In this document: positions 39,901 to 50,183 of the stretch, piece by piece
Layout of the letters: each line of letters starts with the position of its first letter
Numbering within the stretch: the first letter of the stretch is position 1
Source: Arenibacter hampyeongensis
GTDB lineage: Bacteria > Bacteroidota > Bacteroidia > Flavobacteriales > Flavobacteriaceae
Assembly: GCF_002909255.1 (NCBI RefSeq)
Contig: NZ_PIOB01000013.1
Span: forward strand, 28,429 to 92,428
Direction of reading: 5' to 3'
DNA length: 64,000 nucleotides
The notes under the pieces: generated by a model
Seen by the model: only the letters and a program-made list of their open reading frames with translations
Told to the model about the DNA's origin: nothing
Database searches by the model: none
Made by a program: the position numbers and the translations under genes

Positions 39901-41819
39901 CTCAACAAGTTTGAAACTTTAAATCTAATACTTACCAATTCTTGTATTTCCTTTATGGTCTTAAAAGTTCTTTTTAGTTTAATTTTTTCTTCCTTGGTTA
40001 ATTTATCTATGGCAATATATCTGCCCGAATCATTATGCAGCAGGCCTTGTTTGGTCCTAAACTTTAACAAAGCTCTTGTGGCGTAGGAACACGCCATAAA
40101 GATTTCTTCATTGTTGGGTTCCAATTCGGCCAATTTTTCAAATCGCTCGGCGGTACTATTTATGGATTTAACAGAATGGGATAAAATTAATACCCTTGCT
40201 GCATCGGTCAATGGCATTAGGGCCCTTCTTTTTACATCAAAGGAATCTTTGTGTTCCCCATCTTCTTCAACTAACAGTTGTCTAAAAAAACCTGTTGGAG
40301 AGGGATTTTGTAGGGCGCCACTGGCCAGATGTAAATAGAAAATGGGATATTTTTTGGTTGTTTCAAAAATGTGCTCCGATAATTCGTTCACTAAATTTAC
40401 GTCACCATAGGCAATGTTGTAATCAAAAAAGATGGAGGATAGCAACACTTCATCCGTTCCTGGATTTATTATCCAATGTGAAATGGTTTTTTTCCATTCA
40501 TCCAGGCTTAGGCACCAATCGGGGTTGGAGGCCATCATTTCAGCAGGACAATAATCGTAGCCTATATCAAACAAACCTTTATTTATAAGTTTGGTCAATT
40601 CTAAAAAATACCCTGTTGTTTTTATAAGCTTGTCCTCCGGAACATTTTCAAAGACCAGTGCATTGTCCTGATCCGTTTGTAAGAGTTGCTCGCTCCGTCC
40701 TTGACTACCAAGTGCAAGCCATGCAAATTTTACAGGAGGTTTTGAAGGCATTTCCTCCAAAGAAATTTTTATTATTTGTTTAACACAGGCATCATTAAGT
40801 TCCGAAATTATTTTAGTTGTCAGTTTAATGGGTATATTTTGGTCCAAATAGTCCTGCAGGAGATGGGTAATACTTTTACGAATCTGTTTTATCGATTTTA
40901 TTTTCTTACTCCTTTTTATGGCTTTTATCAATACGGCAGGGTTGTTCCCCAAGGCCACCATAACATCATGTTTAGAAAGTATTCCAATGGCCTTTGAGTT
41001 TGGTGTACCGTCTTTGGTGATGCACAAATGGCTTATATTACTTTTCATCATAGCCATCTGTGCCTGGGTTATGGTCAAGTTTTTATTATAGGTGATTACC
41101 GGTGAAACCATTATAGCGGATGCTTTTGTAGTTATGGGATACTTTCCGGTTACAATATTGTTCCTCAGGTCTTTGTCCGTAATGATGCCGATTGGCAGTT
41201 TATCCTTTACAACCAACATAGCACCTACATTTTTTTCGGTCATAATTTTGGCAATCGTTTTTGCCGATGTCGTTGCGGAACAGGTTACCAATTTTTTGGA
41301 ATACTGTACGGATTGCAAATCCAATACCTGAGTGTTGGGCGCAATAGGATTTATTTCCAGAACTTCATCGTACAACTTGCCGCGATGACTTTTCGAATAA
41401 GGATTTCTGGTGTTGGAGGCAAAACTCTCAATCAAAAAATTACCTACAGCAGTGTTTTTTTGGGCATAGGGTTTAAATATGTTTATTGGTATGGCATATA
41501 AAATACTTTCTTCATGAGCTTTTGCAGTCATTTTGTAATTCTCATGGGCCATTAAAGGGCGAAGCCCAAAAATATCCCCTTCATCGCACATGTCCATAAT
41601 GCTCTTGTCCGTTCCTTTTTTAAGGGCAACTGCTCCCTTGTTCACCACATAGAAATATGGATGGGGTTCGTCGTTCTCTAAGAATATAATATTGTCTTTT
41701 TCCTTGTAGATGATAGTGATTTCCTCAGAAAGGGTTTCTAGATCTTTTTGATCCAAGACATTGAACGGTGGGAAATTTTTTAAAAAATCTGCAACTCTGT
41801 GCGAAATGGTATTCTTCAT
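39897..41819 (-). CDS. Cyclic-nucleotide-binding, CBS and DUF294 nucleotidyltransferase-like protein
   Basis: The 640-residue protein has four parts: a cNMP-binding-like domain (about 1-130, GDIFGLRPLMAHENYKMTA), a pair of CBS domains (about 165-290, KDKLPIGIITDKDLRNNIV and GILSKHDVMVALG), the DUF294 nucleotidyltransferase core (GSQGRSEQLLQTDQDNALV, about 370-390) and a helical C-terminal substrate-binding-like domain. It has no membrane segments. Its activity is unknown; homologues are sometimes called signal-transduction proteins. It is translationally coupled to the exonuclease. Confidence 0.92.
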   Translation of the reverse strand: MKNTISHRVADFLKNFPPFNVLDQKDLETLSEEITIIYKEKDNIIFLENDEPHPYFYVVNKGAVALKKGTDKSIMDMCDEGDIFGLRPLMAHENYKMTAKAHEESILYAIPINIFKPYAQKNTAVGNFLIESFASNTRNPYSKSHRGKLYDEVLEINPIAPNTQVLDLQSVQYSKKLVTCSATTSAKTIAKIMTEKNVGAMLVVKDKLPIGIITDKDLRNNIVTGKYPITTKASAIMVSPVITYNKNLTITQAQMAMMKSNISHLCITKDGTPNSKAIGILSKHDVMVALGNNPAVLIKAIKRSKKIKSIKQIRKSITHLLQDYLDQNIPIKLTTKIISELNDACVKQIIKISLEEMPSKPPVKFAWLALGSQGRSEQLLQTDQDNALVFENVPEDKLIKTTGYFLELTKLINKGLFDIGYDYCPAEMMASNPDWCLSLDEWKKTISHWIINPGTDEVLLSSIFFDYNIAYGDVNLVNELSEHIFETTKKYPIFYLHLASGALQNPSPTGFFRQLLVEEDGEHKDSFDVKRRALMPLTDAARVLILSHSVKSINSTAERFEKLAELEPNNEEIFMACSYATRALLKFRTKQGLLHNDSGRYIAIDKLTKEEKIKLKRTFKTIKEIQELVSIRFKVSNLLR

Positions 41820-42388
41820 TATTCTTAGTTGGACTATTTACTTTATGGGGTAATTTAAACTTTTTTCAAACAAAAGAAAAGGGTATTGACATTAGACTTT
41901 TAAAACAAAAACACTTGATGAAGCCCCTTGAGTGGGGTATACTGGACAAAGATAGGATAGATATTAAGATTGTACGGATTATCTCAATAACGAATAGAAG
42001 GTCCAAGCAAGTTTTTTTTCAACTTGGCATCTCAAAGTGAAATAAAAAGGAAATTACTTATAAAGATTGGCTAAAGATGAGATTAAAAGAACAATACCCT
42101 TGTGGGTATCTATCATTTAAGAACTTAACAAATATTATTACTCAGCAAGCGAGAATTGAATGCTCCGACGCTTGCCCGTACCGTTCGGGCGGTTGTCGAA
42201 ATGTTATCAACAGTTTCCATCCGATGCCTCCTGTGCTTGCCCAGAGGTAATTGACTCAAAAACAATTATTTGAATTGTTTTTGCTTTTGGCGTTTTTTAG
42301 TATTCATTTGAGTTCACTAATTGTCTGTTCGAGCCATCTTGAGAAAAGACAAAAGATTAATTTTAATTGGAATTCTAAATGTTCTATT
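41820..42388. other. Gene-free region with one GC-rich hairpin
   Basis: The 569 bases between divergent genes contain promoters, a short GC-rich hairpin (gcccg with cgggc, about 42174-42191) that contrasts with the AT-rich surroundings, and no credible gene. Possible origin of the GC-rich patch is unclear. Confidence 0.4.
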
Positions 42389-42715
42389 ATGGAATCTGTT
42401 TATAAGGATGCTATCGAGGCTTGTCGGAAATGTATTCAGGATTGTGAATATTGTCTAATACATATGGCTGGTATGGAAAGTAAAAATGACTGCCCCTTAT
42501 GTTGTATTCTGTGTATTGAATCCTGTACAACTACTTTAAAATTTTTAATGGCAGAGAATGACTTAGCTATGGATTATTGCGCTCTGTGTGCAGATGTATG
42601 CCAATGGTGTGCTGAACAATGTGGACAATACAACCATAAACATTGCGAGGATTGCGCTAATTCTTGCGTAAAATGCATGGAAGAATGTCGGAAGATTGTA
42701 GAGGTTATTTCCTAG
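42389..42715 (+). CDS. Four-helix-bundle copper-binding (Csp-like) protein
   Basis: From ATG 42389 the product is 108 residues with about 18 cysteines spaced CxxC, CxxxC along helices (ACRKCIQDCEYCL, CCILCIESC, CALCADVCQWCAEQC, CEDCANSCVKCMEEC). This matches the DUF326/Csp family, cysteine-lined tetrahelical proteins that store Cu(I). There is no signal peptide from this start, consistent with a cytosolic Csp3-like protein. The frame extends 46 codons left, but that part has no similarity to the family. Confidence 0.9.
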   Translation: MESVYKDAIEACRKCIQDCEYCLIHMAGMESKNDCPLCCILCIESCTTTLKFLMAENDLAMDYCALCADVCQWCAEQCGQYNHKHCEDCANSCVKCMEECRKIVEVIS

Positions 42716-42839
42716 ATTAAAATAGATTGTGCGCACTCTTATTTTTAGTGTTCTAGCCGTATGAACAAGCATTCTTGTATTGAAAAACCGATGACCCTGG
42801 GAGTTATTTTTATTTCAGATTGATAAATACTTTTTAGGT

Positions 42840-44657
42840 ATGACACTGGATATGGGTCTCGTATTTTTGGTTTTAGTTGTAACCATAATCTTATTTGCTT
42901 TGGAAATTTTTCCGGTGGATAAGATTGCTTTTTTTATAATAGTTTCGCTGACTTTATTAGGCTTGGTTACTCCTGAAGAAGCCATTAGTGGGTTTTCCAA
43001 TAGCGCTACCATTGCCGTGCTTGCATTAATGATTTTGGCCGTTGCCATGGAAGAGAATGGAGTTATTGTTTGGATCACTTCAGGGTTAGGTAAAATGAAG
43101 TCCCTCCCGATGTTTTTTTTAGCTCCCATTTTTATGATCGTTACTGCAAGTATTTCAGCTTTTATTAGTACTACAGCCGTGGTTATCGTTTTTATCAAAA
43201 TAGTAAATCAACTTTCTGAGCGCTTTAATATTTCAAAATCCAAATTATTACTTCCCATTTCTTTTGCGGGAATTTTAGGCGGGTCCTGCACTTTAATGGG
43301 CACGTCAACGAACCTTATCGTTAATTCCGTTGCCAAGAATTTAGGGGCGCCCGCTCTAGGTTTTTTTGAATTTAGTGGTATCGGTATCATTTTTTTATCG
43401 GTCTCCATTGTATACCTCACCTTAACACTTGGGTGGTTGCCCTGGAGCAAAAATAAAGATTTGGGGGACGACTATAGTGTAGGTAATTATATTACGAACA
43501 TCCGTATCAAAGGCGAATCGGAATTAGTGAATAAAAAGTTGGAGGACACTTTTTTATTCAGCAATCCTGAAATTTCCATTTTGAAACTAACTAGGGGCAA
43601 CAGAATCCACAATTCCCCGGGAAAATATGTTACCCTAAAAGAAAATGATGAGTTACTGTTAATGTGCGACATAGAGAATTTGTCCAAACTTAAGGATTCC
43701 CAAAACCTAGGTATAAATGAACAAAATTATTGGATGAAAACGGGAAATACTGGGGACCAGGAAAGAAAGATTCACAAATTGGAGGAAAGGGTATTTGTAG
43801 AACTTTTAATGCTTCCGGGAGCCGCACTTTTAGGAAAGACTTTAGGAAACTTAAGAGGATATATGCAGCAGGATATATTGCCAATTGCCATAAAAAAACG
43901 GAAAACACTAACCAATATGCGTGAGCGTTTAATTAGGAGTAGTGCTGAGAAATTATCCCTTAAAACAGGGGATAGGCTGTTGGTAGATGTGGGTAGGCAA
44001 AACTTAAAATCTTTGGAAGGGATAGAAAATGTTGTGCTTTTACAGGAATTTGGCTCTCCAATTGTCCATTCAGATTTTGGTAAGTATTTTTCTTTATCAG
44101 TTCTTTTTTTTGTGGTTATTTTGGCGGCTACGGGAATGCTGTCCATTATGGTCAGCGCGCTTACCGGTGTTTGTTTACTCCTGCTTACCAATAATTTGAA
44201 TTTAGATAGTGTTTACAAAAAGGTAAACTGGCAAATTTTCTTTTTATTGGCGGGAATGATTCCCTTAGGTCTTGCCATGCATAATAGTGGGGCCGATGGT
44301 TGGGTCTCCAAACATTTATTGGATTTCCTAGAAGGACAATCCGAAATAATAATAATTGGAACCTTATTTTTGGTAACTATGATCATGAGCGGCGTAGTAA
44401 GTAATAATGCAACGGCCATTATAATGACCCCGATTGCCATAGCTGTGGCAAATGGACTGGGTCTGGACTTCAAGCCTTTTATTCTGGCGGTTATGTTCGC
44501 CGCAAATTTTAGTTTTTTCACCCCTGTGGGGTACCAAACCAATACCTTGATCTATGGCATAGGAAATTACAAATTCAAGCATTTCTTATTGATAGGTGGG
44601 GGACTGAGCCTTATTTTATGGATTTTGGCTACCGCTCTTTTAGCTAAAATGATTTAA
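42840..44657 (+). CDS. SLC13-family permease with two TrkA-C domains
   Basis: The 605-residue protein has two blocks of membrane helices (about 5-195 and 415-600) flanking a cytoplasmic middle with two TrkA-C-like domains (INIRIKGESELV-type start, here ITNIRIKGESELVNKK, and EERVFVELLMLPGAALLGKTL). Motifs GTSTNLIVNSV and SNNATAIIMTPIA are the two substrate- and sodium-binding hairpins of the divalent-anion/sodium symporter family. Substrate could be dicarboxylate or sulfate; it cannot be assigned. Confidence 0.9.
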   Translation: MTLDMGLVFLVLVVTIILFALEIFPVDKIAFFIIVSLTLLGLVTPEEAISGFSNSATIAVLALMILAVAMEENGVIVWITSGLGKMKSLPMFFLAPIFMIVTASISAFISTTAVVIVFIKIVNQLSERFNISKSKLLLPISFAGILGGSCTLMGTSTNLIVNSVAKNLGAPALGFFEFSGIGIIFLSVSIVYLTLTLGWLPWSKNKDLGDDYSVGNYITNIRIKGESELVNKKLEDTFLFSNPEISILKLTRGNRIHNSPGKYVTLKENDELLLMCDIENLSKLKDSQNLGINEQNYWMKTGNTGDQERKIHKLEERVFVELLMLPGAALLGKTLGNLRGYMQQDILPIAIKKRKTLTNMRERLIRSSAEKLSLKTGDRLLVDVGRQNLKSLEGIENVVLLQEFGSPIVHSDFGKYFSLSVLFFVVILAATGMLSIMVSALTGVCLLLLTNNLNLDSVYKKVNWQIFFLLAGMIPLGLAMHNSGADGWVSKHLLDFLEGQSEIIIIGTLFLVTMIMSGVVSNNATAIIMTPIAIAVANGLGLDFKPFILAVMFAANFSFFTPVGYQTNTLIYGIGNYKFKHFLLIGGGLSLILWILATALLAKMI

Positions 44658-44830
44658 TAATAATAATTTTGGTGTTGATAATGAATAATTTTTGGTACTT
44701 GGACTTTGCATTGTATAACTTACAGGCCTGTTTAATGTTTTACCTTAACTTCGTAATACTGTAGTATCTTCGTGAATTAGGTTTACCAAAAGGTGATAAA
44801 TAGCATACTGCCTTAATAATTGAAAACTCA

Positions 44831-46408
44831 ATGAAACAATTTATTGCCCTGTATCTTCTTGCTGGCCTAGTTCTCTCCTGTACAGGTAAAAAGAGGGATT
44901 CCAAAACCATAGAATACAAGGATATACAAGCCACTAGCCTCAAGGGGAGCCATTTGGCAGAAATTCATTGCTCCAGTTGTCATCTTTTTGTGAAACCGGA
45001 TTTGTTGCCAAAATCCAGTTGGCAAAACGATGTGCTGCCGGCAATGGGGAATCGATTGGGGATATATAAGGGAAATGTACGGCCGGATAGTCTGTTCGAT
45101 GCCGGAAGAAGTGGGGAAGTGGTAAAATTGGCAAACATTTTTCCTGAAAGACCCCTACTGGCCCAAGAAGATTGGGATAAAATAGTGAATTATTACCTAA
45201 GTAACGCGCCAGATACCATTTTACCTCCAAAACGGGCCAACAAGATTAAAATGGGCCTGAAACATTTTACTTATAAGGAATCCTCCTATTCCCATATTCC
45301 TGCACTTACGTCCATGGTAAAAATACTTCCGGAAAATAGGGGAGTGGTATTCGCAGATAGTAAGCGAAATATAAATAGTCTTACGTTTCTGACTGCAAAT
45401 CTTGAAAAGGATTTTGTTCTTGGTCTTAAGAGAGCTCCTATCCACTATTATGAAAAGTCGGATACCATTTATTTGACAACCGCAGGAAAAAATATTTTTC
45501 CTAACGATGTGTCGGATGGATCTTTACAAAAAATATTTACTAAGGGAATTGAAGAATCATACACTACGAAAGAGCTCATTCCAAATTTACAAAGACCTGT
45601 TAATATGGCCTACGGCGATTTAAATAGCGACGGACGCGAGGACATTGTTGCCTGTGAGTACGGCAATGAGACTGGAAAATTGGTTTGGTACGAGAACCTA
45701 GGGGATGATAAATACCTAATGAGGCCATTGGATAACAAATCGGGCGCCATCAAGGCCATAATAAAAGATATCAATGGGGATGGGCTTTCTGATATTTTTG
45801 TGTTAATGGCCCAAGGTGATGAAGGAGTTTTCTATTATCAAAATCAAGGTGATGGATCGTTTTTAACCAGGAGATTACTTTTTTTTTTACCACTTAATGG
45901 GTCCCAATATATGGAGTTGGCAGATTTTAATAACGATGGTTTTGATGATATCCTTTATGTCTGCGGTGATAATGCCGACAAAACCCCCATTTTAAAAGAA
46001 TATCATGGTATTTATATTTTTTTAAATGATGGCAATTTAAATTTTAATCAATCTTATTTTTATCATTTAAACGGAGCTTATAAAGCAATGCCGAGAGATT
46101 ACGACTTGGACGGAGATTTGGATATTGCGGCAATATCGTTTTTTCCTGACTATGCCAGTTATCCTGAAGAGAGTTTTGTGTATCTTGAAAATAAGGGTGA
46201 ACTGAAATTTGAGGACTACTCTTTTCCAGAGTCGACCCGCGGACGATGGATAGTGATGGATGCGGAAGATATGGATGGGGATGGTGATATTGATCTGGCC
46301 CTGGGGTCTTTTGTCTATTTTCTGCCTCTAGGGGATACAACTGGTTTGGGCCAAAAGTGGATAACCAGTGGGCCGTCTATTGTAGTGCTGGAAAATACTA
46401 CTCGATAA
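44831..46408 (+). CDS. Lipoprotein with cytochrome c-like motif and FG-GAP/VCBS repeats
   Basis: The 525-residue protein has a lipoprotein signal (ALYLLAGLVLSC), then a CSSCH haem c-binding motif at about residues 51-55 in a short domain with PERPLLAQEDWDKIVNYY, typical of a small c-type cytochrome. The rest (about 150-520) is a beta-propeller built from VCBS/FG-GAP repeats with calcium-binding-like D-N-x-D-G motifs (DLNSDGREDI, DINGDGLSDI, DFNNDGFDDI, DLDGDLDI, DMDGDGDIDLAL). It is probably anchored on the outer membrane. Related proteins occur in Bacteroidetes and Planctomycetes without clear roles. Confidence 0.85.
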   Translation: MKQFIALYLLAGLVLSCTGKKRDSKTIEYKDIQATSLKGSHLAEIHCSSCHLFVKPDLLPKSSWQNDVLPAMGNRLGIYKGNVRPDSLFDAGRSGEVVKLANIFPERPLLAQEDWDKIVNYYLSNAPDTILPPKRANKIKMGLKHFTYKESSYSHIPALTSMVKILPENRGVVFADSKRNINSLTFLTANLEKDFVLGLKRAPIHYYEKSDTIYLTTAGKNIFPNDVSDGSLQKIFTKGIEESYTTKELIPNLQRPVNMAYGDLNSDGREDIVACEYGNETGKLVWYENLGDDKYLMRPLDNKSGAIKAIIKDINGDGLSDIFVLMAQGDEGVFYYQNQGDGSFLTRRLLFFLPLNGSQYMELADFNNDGFDDILYVCGDNADKTPILKEYHGIYIFLNDGNLNFNQSYFYHLNGAYKAMPRDYDLDGDLDIAAISFFPDYASYPEESFVYLENKGELKFEDYSFPESTRGRWIVMDAEDMDGDGDIDLALGSFVYFLPLGDTTGLGQKWITSGPSIVVLENTTR

Positions 46409-46487
46409 ATCATTTTACTGTAGGAAACAATAGGTAAGTCCATAGAATTTATTTTTTGCCCACTGCCCACTGCCCACTGACTAGCGA

Positions 46488-47084
46488 CTACCCTTTCCTA
46501 TATTTATCGTGAAGCCCAAGGCCTTGGAGTAACAGCGAGACACTTTTATCCAAGCGGGACAGTTTTGTTTTTTCTTGTTTGGCCTGAGAGATATATTCGC
46601 AATATTCCCTTTGTTTATACTGCGTTAAGCTTTCATAATTCATTCTTAGGTCTTTGTTGTTGTCCATGGCTTTTATTAACAAGGGCGGAATTGAAATCGG
46701 CTTGTTCTTTTCAGGAACCAACACCAATCCCTTTTTTTGGTTGGCAATAGCCTCTTGAAAATAGGATAGCACGGCAGTACTGTCAATTTCTTCCAAAGAG
46801 GCGAATTTCCAATGTCTCATAGCCTTGGTTTTACCTTCTTGGGCATTTTCAAGTACATCTTTTGGGTCTTTTAAAAAGACTCCGTTATAGAACCATATGC
46901 CGAAATGATGTTTAAAGGCCAGTATGCCCAGTACATTCTTATTATCTATAGTATAAACGGGTATGCCCCATTTGTAAGTTTCATTCAGTTCGGTATTAAG
47001 CGCCAATTCCCGTAAAAGTGCAATGCCTTCCTTGAACGGCTGTTCTTTTTCATAATAGGCCTCTATCTTTTCCTGATTTTTCAT
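46488..47084 (-). CDS. YdeI/OmdA-type protein (DUF1801 fold)
   Basis: The 198-residue protein combines a DUF1801-like domain (about 15-110, ETYKWGIPVYTIDNKNVLGILAFKHHFGIWFYNG) with a C-terminal YdeI/OmpD-associated helical region (YESLTQYKQREYCEYISQAKQEKTKLSRL). Members are linked to bacteriocin or peptide resistance in enterobacteria, but the function in flavobacteria is untested. A single-gene unit reading left. Confidence 0.88.
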   Translation of the reverse strand: MKNQEKIEAYYEKEQPFKEGIALLRELALNTELNETYKWGIPVYTIDNKNVLGILAFKHHFGIWFYNGVFLKDPKDVLENAQEGKTKAMRHWKFASLEEIDSTAVLSYFQEAIANQKKGLVLVPEKNKPISIPPLLIKAMDNNKDLRMNYESLTQYKQREYCEYISQAKQEKTKLSRLDKSVSLLLQGLGLHDKYRKG

Positions 47085-47143
47085 GTTTTTTTAGTCATTG
47101 GATATTTAAAACATTTGAGTCGGAGTGTCGCACCTCCATTACA

Positions 47144-48367
47144 CTATCTTTCAGCAGTAAGTTCGCAAATTTTTACGATAACATCAACTGCCTTCTGCAT
47201 ACTTTCTACAGGGACATACTCATATTTACCATGAAAATTATGTCCCCCAGCAAAAATATTGGGACATGGTAAGCCCATATAACTCAATTGAGAACCGTCG
47301 GTACCACCACGTATGGGTTTAATTATAGGCTTAATGTTCAAGCTTTCCATTGCCTCTTTGGCGATATCAACAATATGCATTACAGGTTCAATTTTTTCGC
47401 GCATATTATAATATTGGTCTTTGATATCTAGTTCGACAAATTCCCCGTATTCCGCATTTAACTTCTCCGTAATGTGTCGTAATAACTCCTTGCGATGTTG
47501 GAATTTTTTTAGGTTGTGATCACGAATAATCAGTTCAATTTCGGCTAGCTCAATTTCCCCTTTTATATGGTGCACATGATAAAAGCCCTCCCTGCCCGTA
47601 GTTTTTTGCGGGACTTCATGTCCGGGCAATTGAGAAATAAAATCGTTGGCGATCAAAATAGCGTTTACCATCTTTCCTTTGGCATAGCCGGGATGTACGC
47701 TTTTTCCTGAAATGGTTACCTTGGCACCAGCGGCATTGAAGTTTTCATACTCCAATTCCCCAATTTGGCTTCCATCCATGGTATAGGCCCAATCTGCCCC
47801 AAAAGTAGCTACATCAAAATGATGTGCCCCCCGACCTATTTCTTCATCTGGCGTAAAACCCACTCTAATCTTACCATGTTTAATTTCCGGATGTTTTATT
47901 AAATACTCCATGGCTGTAACTATTTCTGTAATTCCCGCCTTGTCATCTGCACCTAGCAAAGTCTTGCCATCAGTAGTGATTAGGGTATTGCCCTTGTATT
48001 GCAACAGGTCATCAAAATAACTGGGAGAAAGTATTATATTTTCCGCTTTATTAAGAACAATATCCCCTCCATCATAATTTTTAATTATTTGAGGTTTTAC
48101 GTTGGTGGCGGTAAAATCCGGAGAAGTATCAAAATGGGAAATAAATCCAATTGTGGGCACTTCCCTTTCTATATTGCTTGGCAAAGTTGCCATAATGTAG
48201 GCCTTGTCATCAATGACTACATCCTGCATGCCAATATGCTTAAGTTCTTCCACTAATTTAAGGGCAAGTGTCCATTGTTTTTCCGTACTGGGAGTAGTAG
48301 TGGAGTTGGGGTCGCTTTGTGTGTCTATGGTAATATAACTTAAAAAGCGGTCTATAATATGTCGCAT
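47144..48367 (-). CDS. pepT: Peptidase T (tripeptide aminopeptidase)
   Basis: The 407-residue M20 peptidase contains [11 protein letters not shown] with the first zinc ligand, [14 protein letters not shown] with the bridging aspartate, [15 protein letters not shown] with the catalytic glutamate, and the final histidine in [15 protein letters not shown]. The dimerisation (lid) domain lies between about 205 and 320. It cleaves N-terminal residues from tripeptides in the cytoplasm. Full length. Confidence 0.95.
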   Translation of the reverse strand: MRHIIDRFLSYITIDTQSDPNSTTTPSTEKQWTLALKLVEELKHIGMQDVVIDDKAYIMATLPSNIEREVPTIGFISHFDTSPDFTATNVKPQIIKNYDGGDIVLNKAENIILSPSYFDDLLQYKGNTLITTDGKTLLGADDKAGITEIVTAMEYLIKHPEIKHGKIRVGFTPDEEIGRGAHHFDVATFGADWAYTMDGSQIGELEYENFNAAGAKVTISGKSVHPGYAKGKMVNAILIANDFISQLPGHEVPQKTTGREGFYHVHHIKGEIELAEIELIIRDHNLKKFQHRKELLRHITEKLNAEYGEFVELDIKDQYYNMREKIEPVMHIVDIAKEAMESLNIKPIIKPIRGGTDGSQLSYMGLPCPNIFAGGHNFHGKYEYVPVESMQKAVDVIVKICELTAER

Positions 48368-48478
48368 ATAACTAAATTTTAATCAAAAATACAGCTTATT
48401 ATTTTTTTATTGGGCACACTTTTTGGAAGGGTGCTTTAATACCAATTAAGGACCTGACAAGTGGTTAAATTATTAACT

Positions 48479-48486
48479 TATATTTG
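48479..48486 (+). promoter_or_regulatory. -7 box before the secreted 138-residue protein
   Basis: TATATTTG matches the Bacteroidetes -7 consensus. It overlaps an in-frame TTG at 48484 and so favours the ATG at 48511 as the start. Confidence 0.5.
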
Positions 48487-48510
48487 TCCTTTAAAAAGGT
48501 ATTAAGACTT

Positions 48511-48927
48511 ATGCGTATAAAAGCTTTTTTATCAGTGTTACTCTCAGTCGGATTTTGGATTTCCGGACATGCACAAAAGGATTGCAGTTTGGGAATTGGA
48601 GCAACGGAGTCCGATACGATCATTCAAATTTTCCAGCTTAATGAGGAGCAAATAACAAAGCTTGAAGAGTTTAAGGCCGCTCTGGAAGTTGAAACCGGAT
48701 TATTGGATGAAGAGCGAAAAAATCTTTTTGAAAATCACCCTCAAAGTACACCTGAGGATTTAACCTCATTGGGAGCCAAGTATAAGGTTATTGAGGAGAA
48801 AATGAAGCAAATTTTTGGAAAGTATGACTATAAACTTTTGGCAATCTTCAATGAAAAGCAGTATCAAAGGTATGTGACACTGTGCCAGGAAGTTTCTAGA
48901 CGGCCTTTGGAGGTAGTGCCTGAATAA
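48511..48927 (+). CDS. Secreted helical protein of unknown function
   Basis: From ATG 48511 the product is 138 residues with a signal peptide (IKAFLSVLLSVGFWISGHAQ). The mature part is helical and charged, with FQLNEEQITKLEEFKAAL and YKLLAIFNEKQYQRYVTLCQE, reminiscent of periplasmic Spy/CpxP-like helical hairpins but without their LTxxQ repeats. Two cysteines (KDCS and TLCQ) could pair. The longer TTG start at 48484 lies within a promoter box. Confidence 0.7.
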   Translation: MRIKAFLSVLLSVGFWISGHAQKDCSLGIGATESDTIIQIFQLNEEQITKLEEFKAALEVETGLLDEERKNLFENHPQSTPEDLTSLGAKYKVIEEKMKQIFGKYDYKLLAIFNEKQYQRYVTLCQEVSRRPLEVVPE

Positions 48928-49009
48928 GTCCCTTTTGAATGTTAATAAAAAGCGGGTTTATAGGATAGTTTGGCTGAGGTAGTTTGTATTTTTGTGGAAA
49001 TTAATTTTC

Positions 49010-50053
49010 ATGTACAAGCTGATTATCCGCCCCATACTTTTTCAATTAGATCCCGAGAAAGTCCACCATTTAGTTTTTAATGCCCTTCGTTTTTTTTCCA
49101 GAATTGGGTTTTCTGGGATATTTAGGACCATATATTCGGTCAATGACCCTCGTTTGGAACGTGAATTGTTCGGATTGCGATTTAAAAATCCAGTCGGATT
49201 GGCGGCCGGTTTCGATAAGGATGCCAAGCTTTACAATGAATTATCCGATTTTGGATTTGGATTTATTGAAATAGGGACCTTGACTCCTAAACCTCAGGAC
49301 GGAAATCCGAAAAAACGTCTGTTTCGGCTTAAGAATGACCAGGCCCTTATCAATAGAATGGGGTTTAATAATAAGGGGGTCTTTGATGCGGTTGAAAACC
49401 TAAAGAAAACGCACAGGGTTTTGGTCGGTGGTAATATTGGAAAGAACAAGGTGACCCCGAACGACTTGGCGGCAAAGGATTATTTAATCTGTTTTGATGC
49501 CCTTTTTGACCATGTGGATTATTTTGTGGTCAACGTAAGCTCACCGAACACCCCTGGCTTAAGGGAGCTTCAGGATAGGAAGCCTTTGACGGCTCTATTG
49601 AAGGAACTGAAAAAAGAAAATACGAAATTGGCCAAGGCCAAAAAAAATAAAGAAAGGCCCATTCTTTTAAAAATCGCTCCCGATTTATCAGATGATCAAT
49701 TAATGGATATTATTGGTATTGTTAAGGATACGGGAATAGACGGGATTATTGCTACCAATACAACCATAGTCCGGGACAATTTGAAATCGAGTGTAGTTTT
49801 AAAGGAAGAAGCGGGAGGTTTAAGCGGTAGGCCTCTTGCCAAAAGAAGTACTGAAGTAATCCGGTTTTTATCACAAAATAGCAATAGGGCGTTTCCGATT
49901 ATTGGTGTTGGAGGAATTCATTCTGCTGAGGATGCGCTTGAAAAATTGGAGGCTGGTGCCGATCTGATCCAGTTATGGACCGGGTTTATTTATGAGGGCC
50001 CAGCACTTATCAAAAAAATCAACAAGGCCATTATTGAAAAGGCGATTAGTTGA
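49010..50053 (+). CDS. pyrD: Dihydroorotate dehydrogenase (quinone), class 2
   Basis: From ATG 49010 the product is 347 residues. It has the N-terminal helical extension of class 2 enzymes ([20 protein letters not shown]) that docks on the membrane, the FMN-binding barrel ([16 protein letters not shown]) and the class 2 active site [14 protein letters not shown] with the catalytic serine. It oxidises dihydroorotate to orotate in pyrimidine synthesis. A TATTTTTG box lies at 48987-48994, about 15 bases upstream. Confidence 0.96.
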   Translation: MYKLIIRPILFQLDPEKVHHLVFNALRFFSRIGFSGIFRTIYSVNDPRLERELFGLRFKNPVGLAAGFDKDAKLYNELSDFGFGFIEIGTLTPKPQDGNPKKRLFRLKNDQALINRMGFNNKGVFDAVENLKKTHRVLVGGNIGKNKVTPNDLAAKDYLICFDALFDHVDYFVVNVSSPNTPGLRELQDRKPLTALLKELKKENTKLAKAKKNKERPILLKIAPDLSDDQLMDIIGIVKDTGIDGIIATNTTIVRDNLKSSVVLKEEAGGLSGRPLAKRSTEVIRFLSQNSNRAFPIIGVGGIHSAEDALEKLEAGADLIQLWTGFIYEGPALIKKINKAIIEKAIS

Positions 50054-50098
50054 AAAAGATAAGCTGACCCTTCTAGTGTTTATGGTACAGCCAAAAAA

Positions 50099-50138
50099 AA
50101 CCAGCTTATCCAATTTGTTGGATAAGCCGGTTTTTTTA
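50099..50138 (+). terminator. Terminator after pyrD
   Basis: The arms ccagcttatccaa and ttggataagccgg form a 13-bp stem with one mismatch and a 4-base loop, followed by seven T residues. Confidence 0.85.
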
Positions 50139-50183
50139 CAACTCCTTGGGTGAAGTGTTGTTTTTATCCCTTATAGTCCATTT

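Noticed and set aside
42251..42388. N-terminal extension of the copper-binding protein
   Set aside because: The 46 extra codons are hydrophobic but not followed by a sensible cleavage site and do not resemble the family; the ATG at 42389 fits the known domain start.
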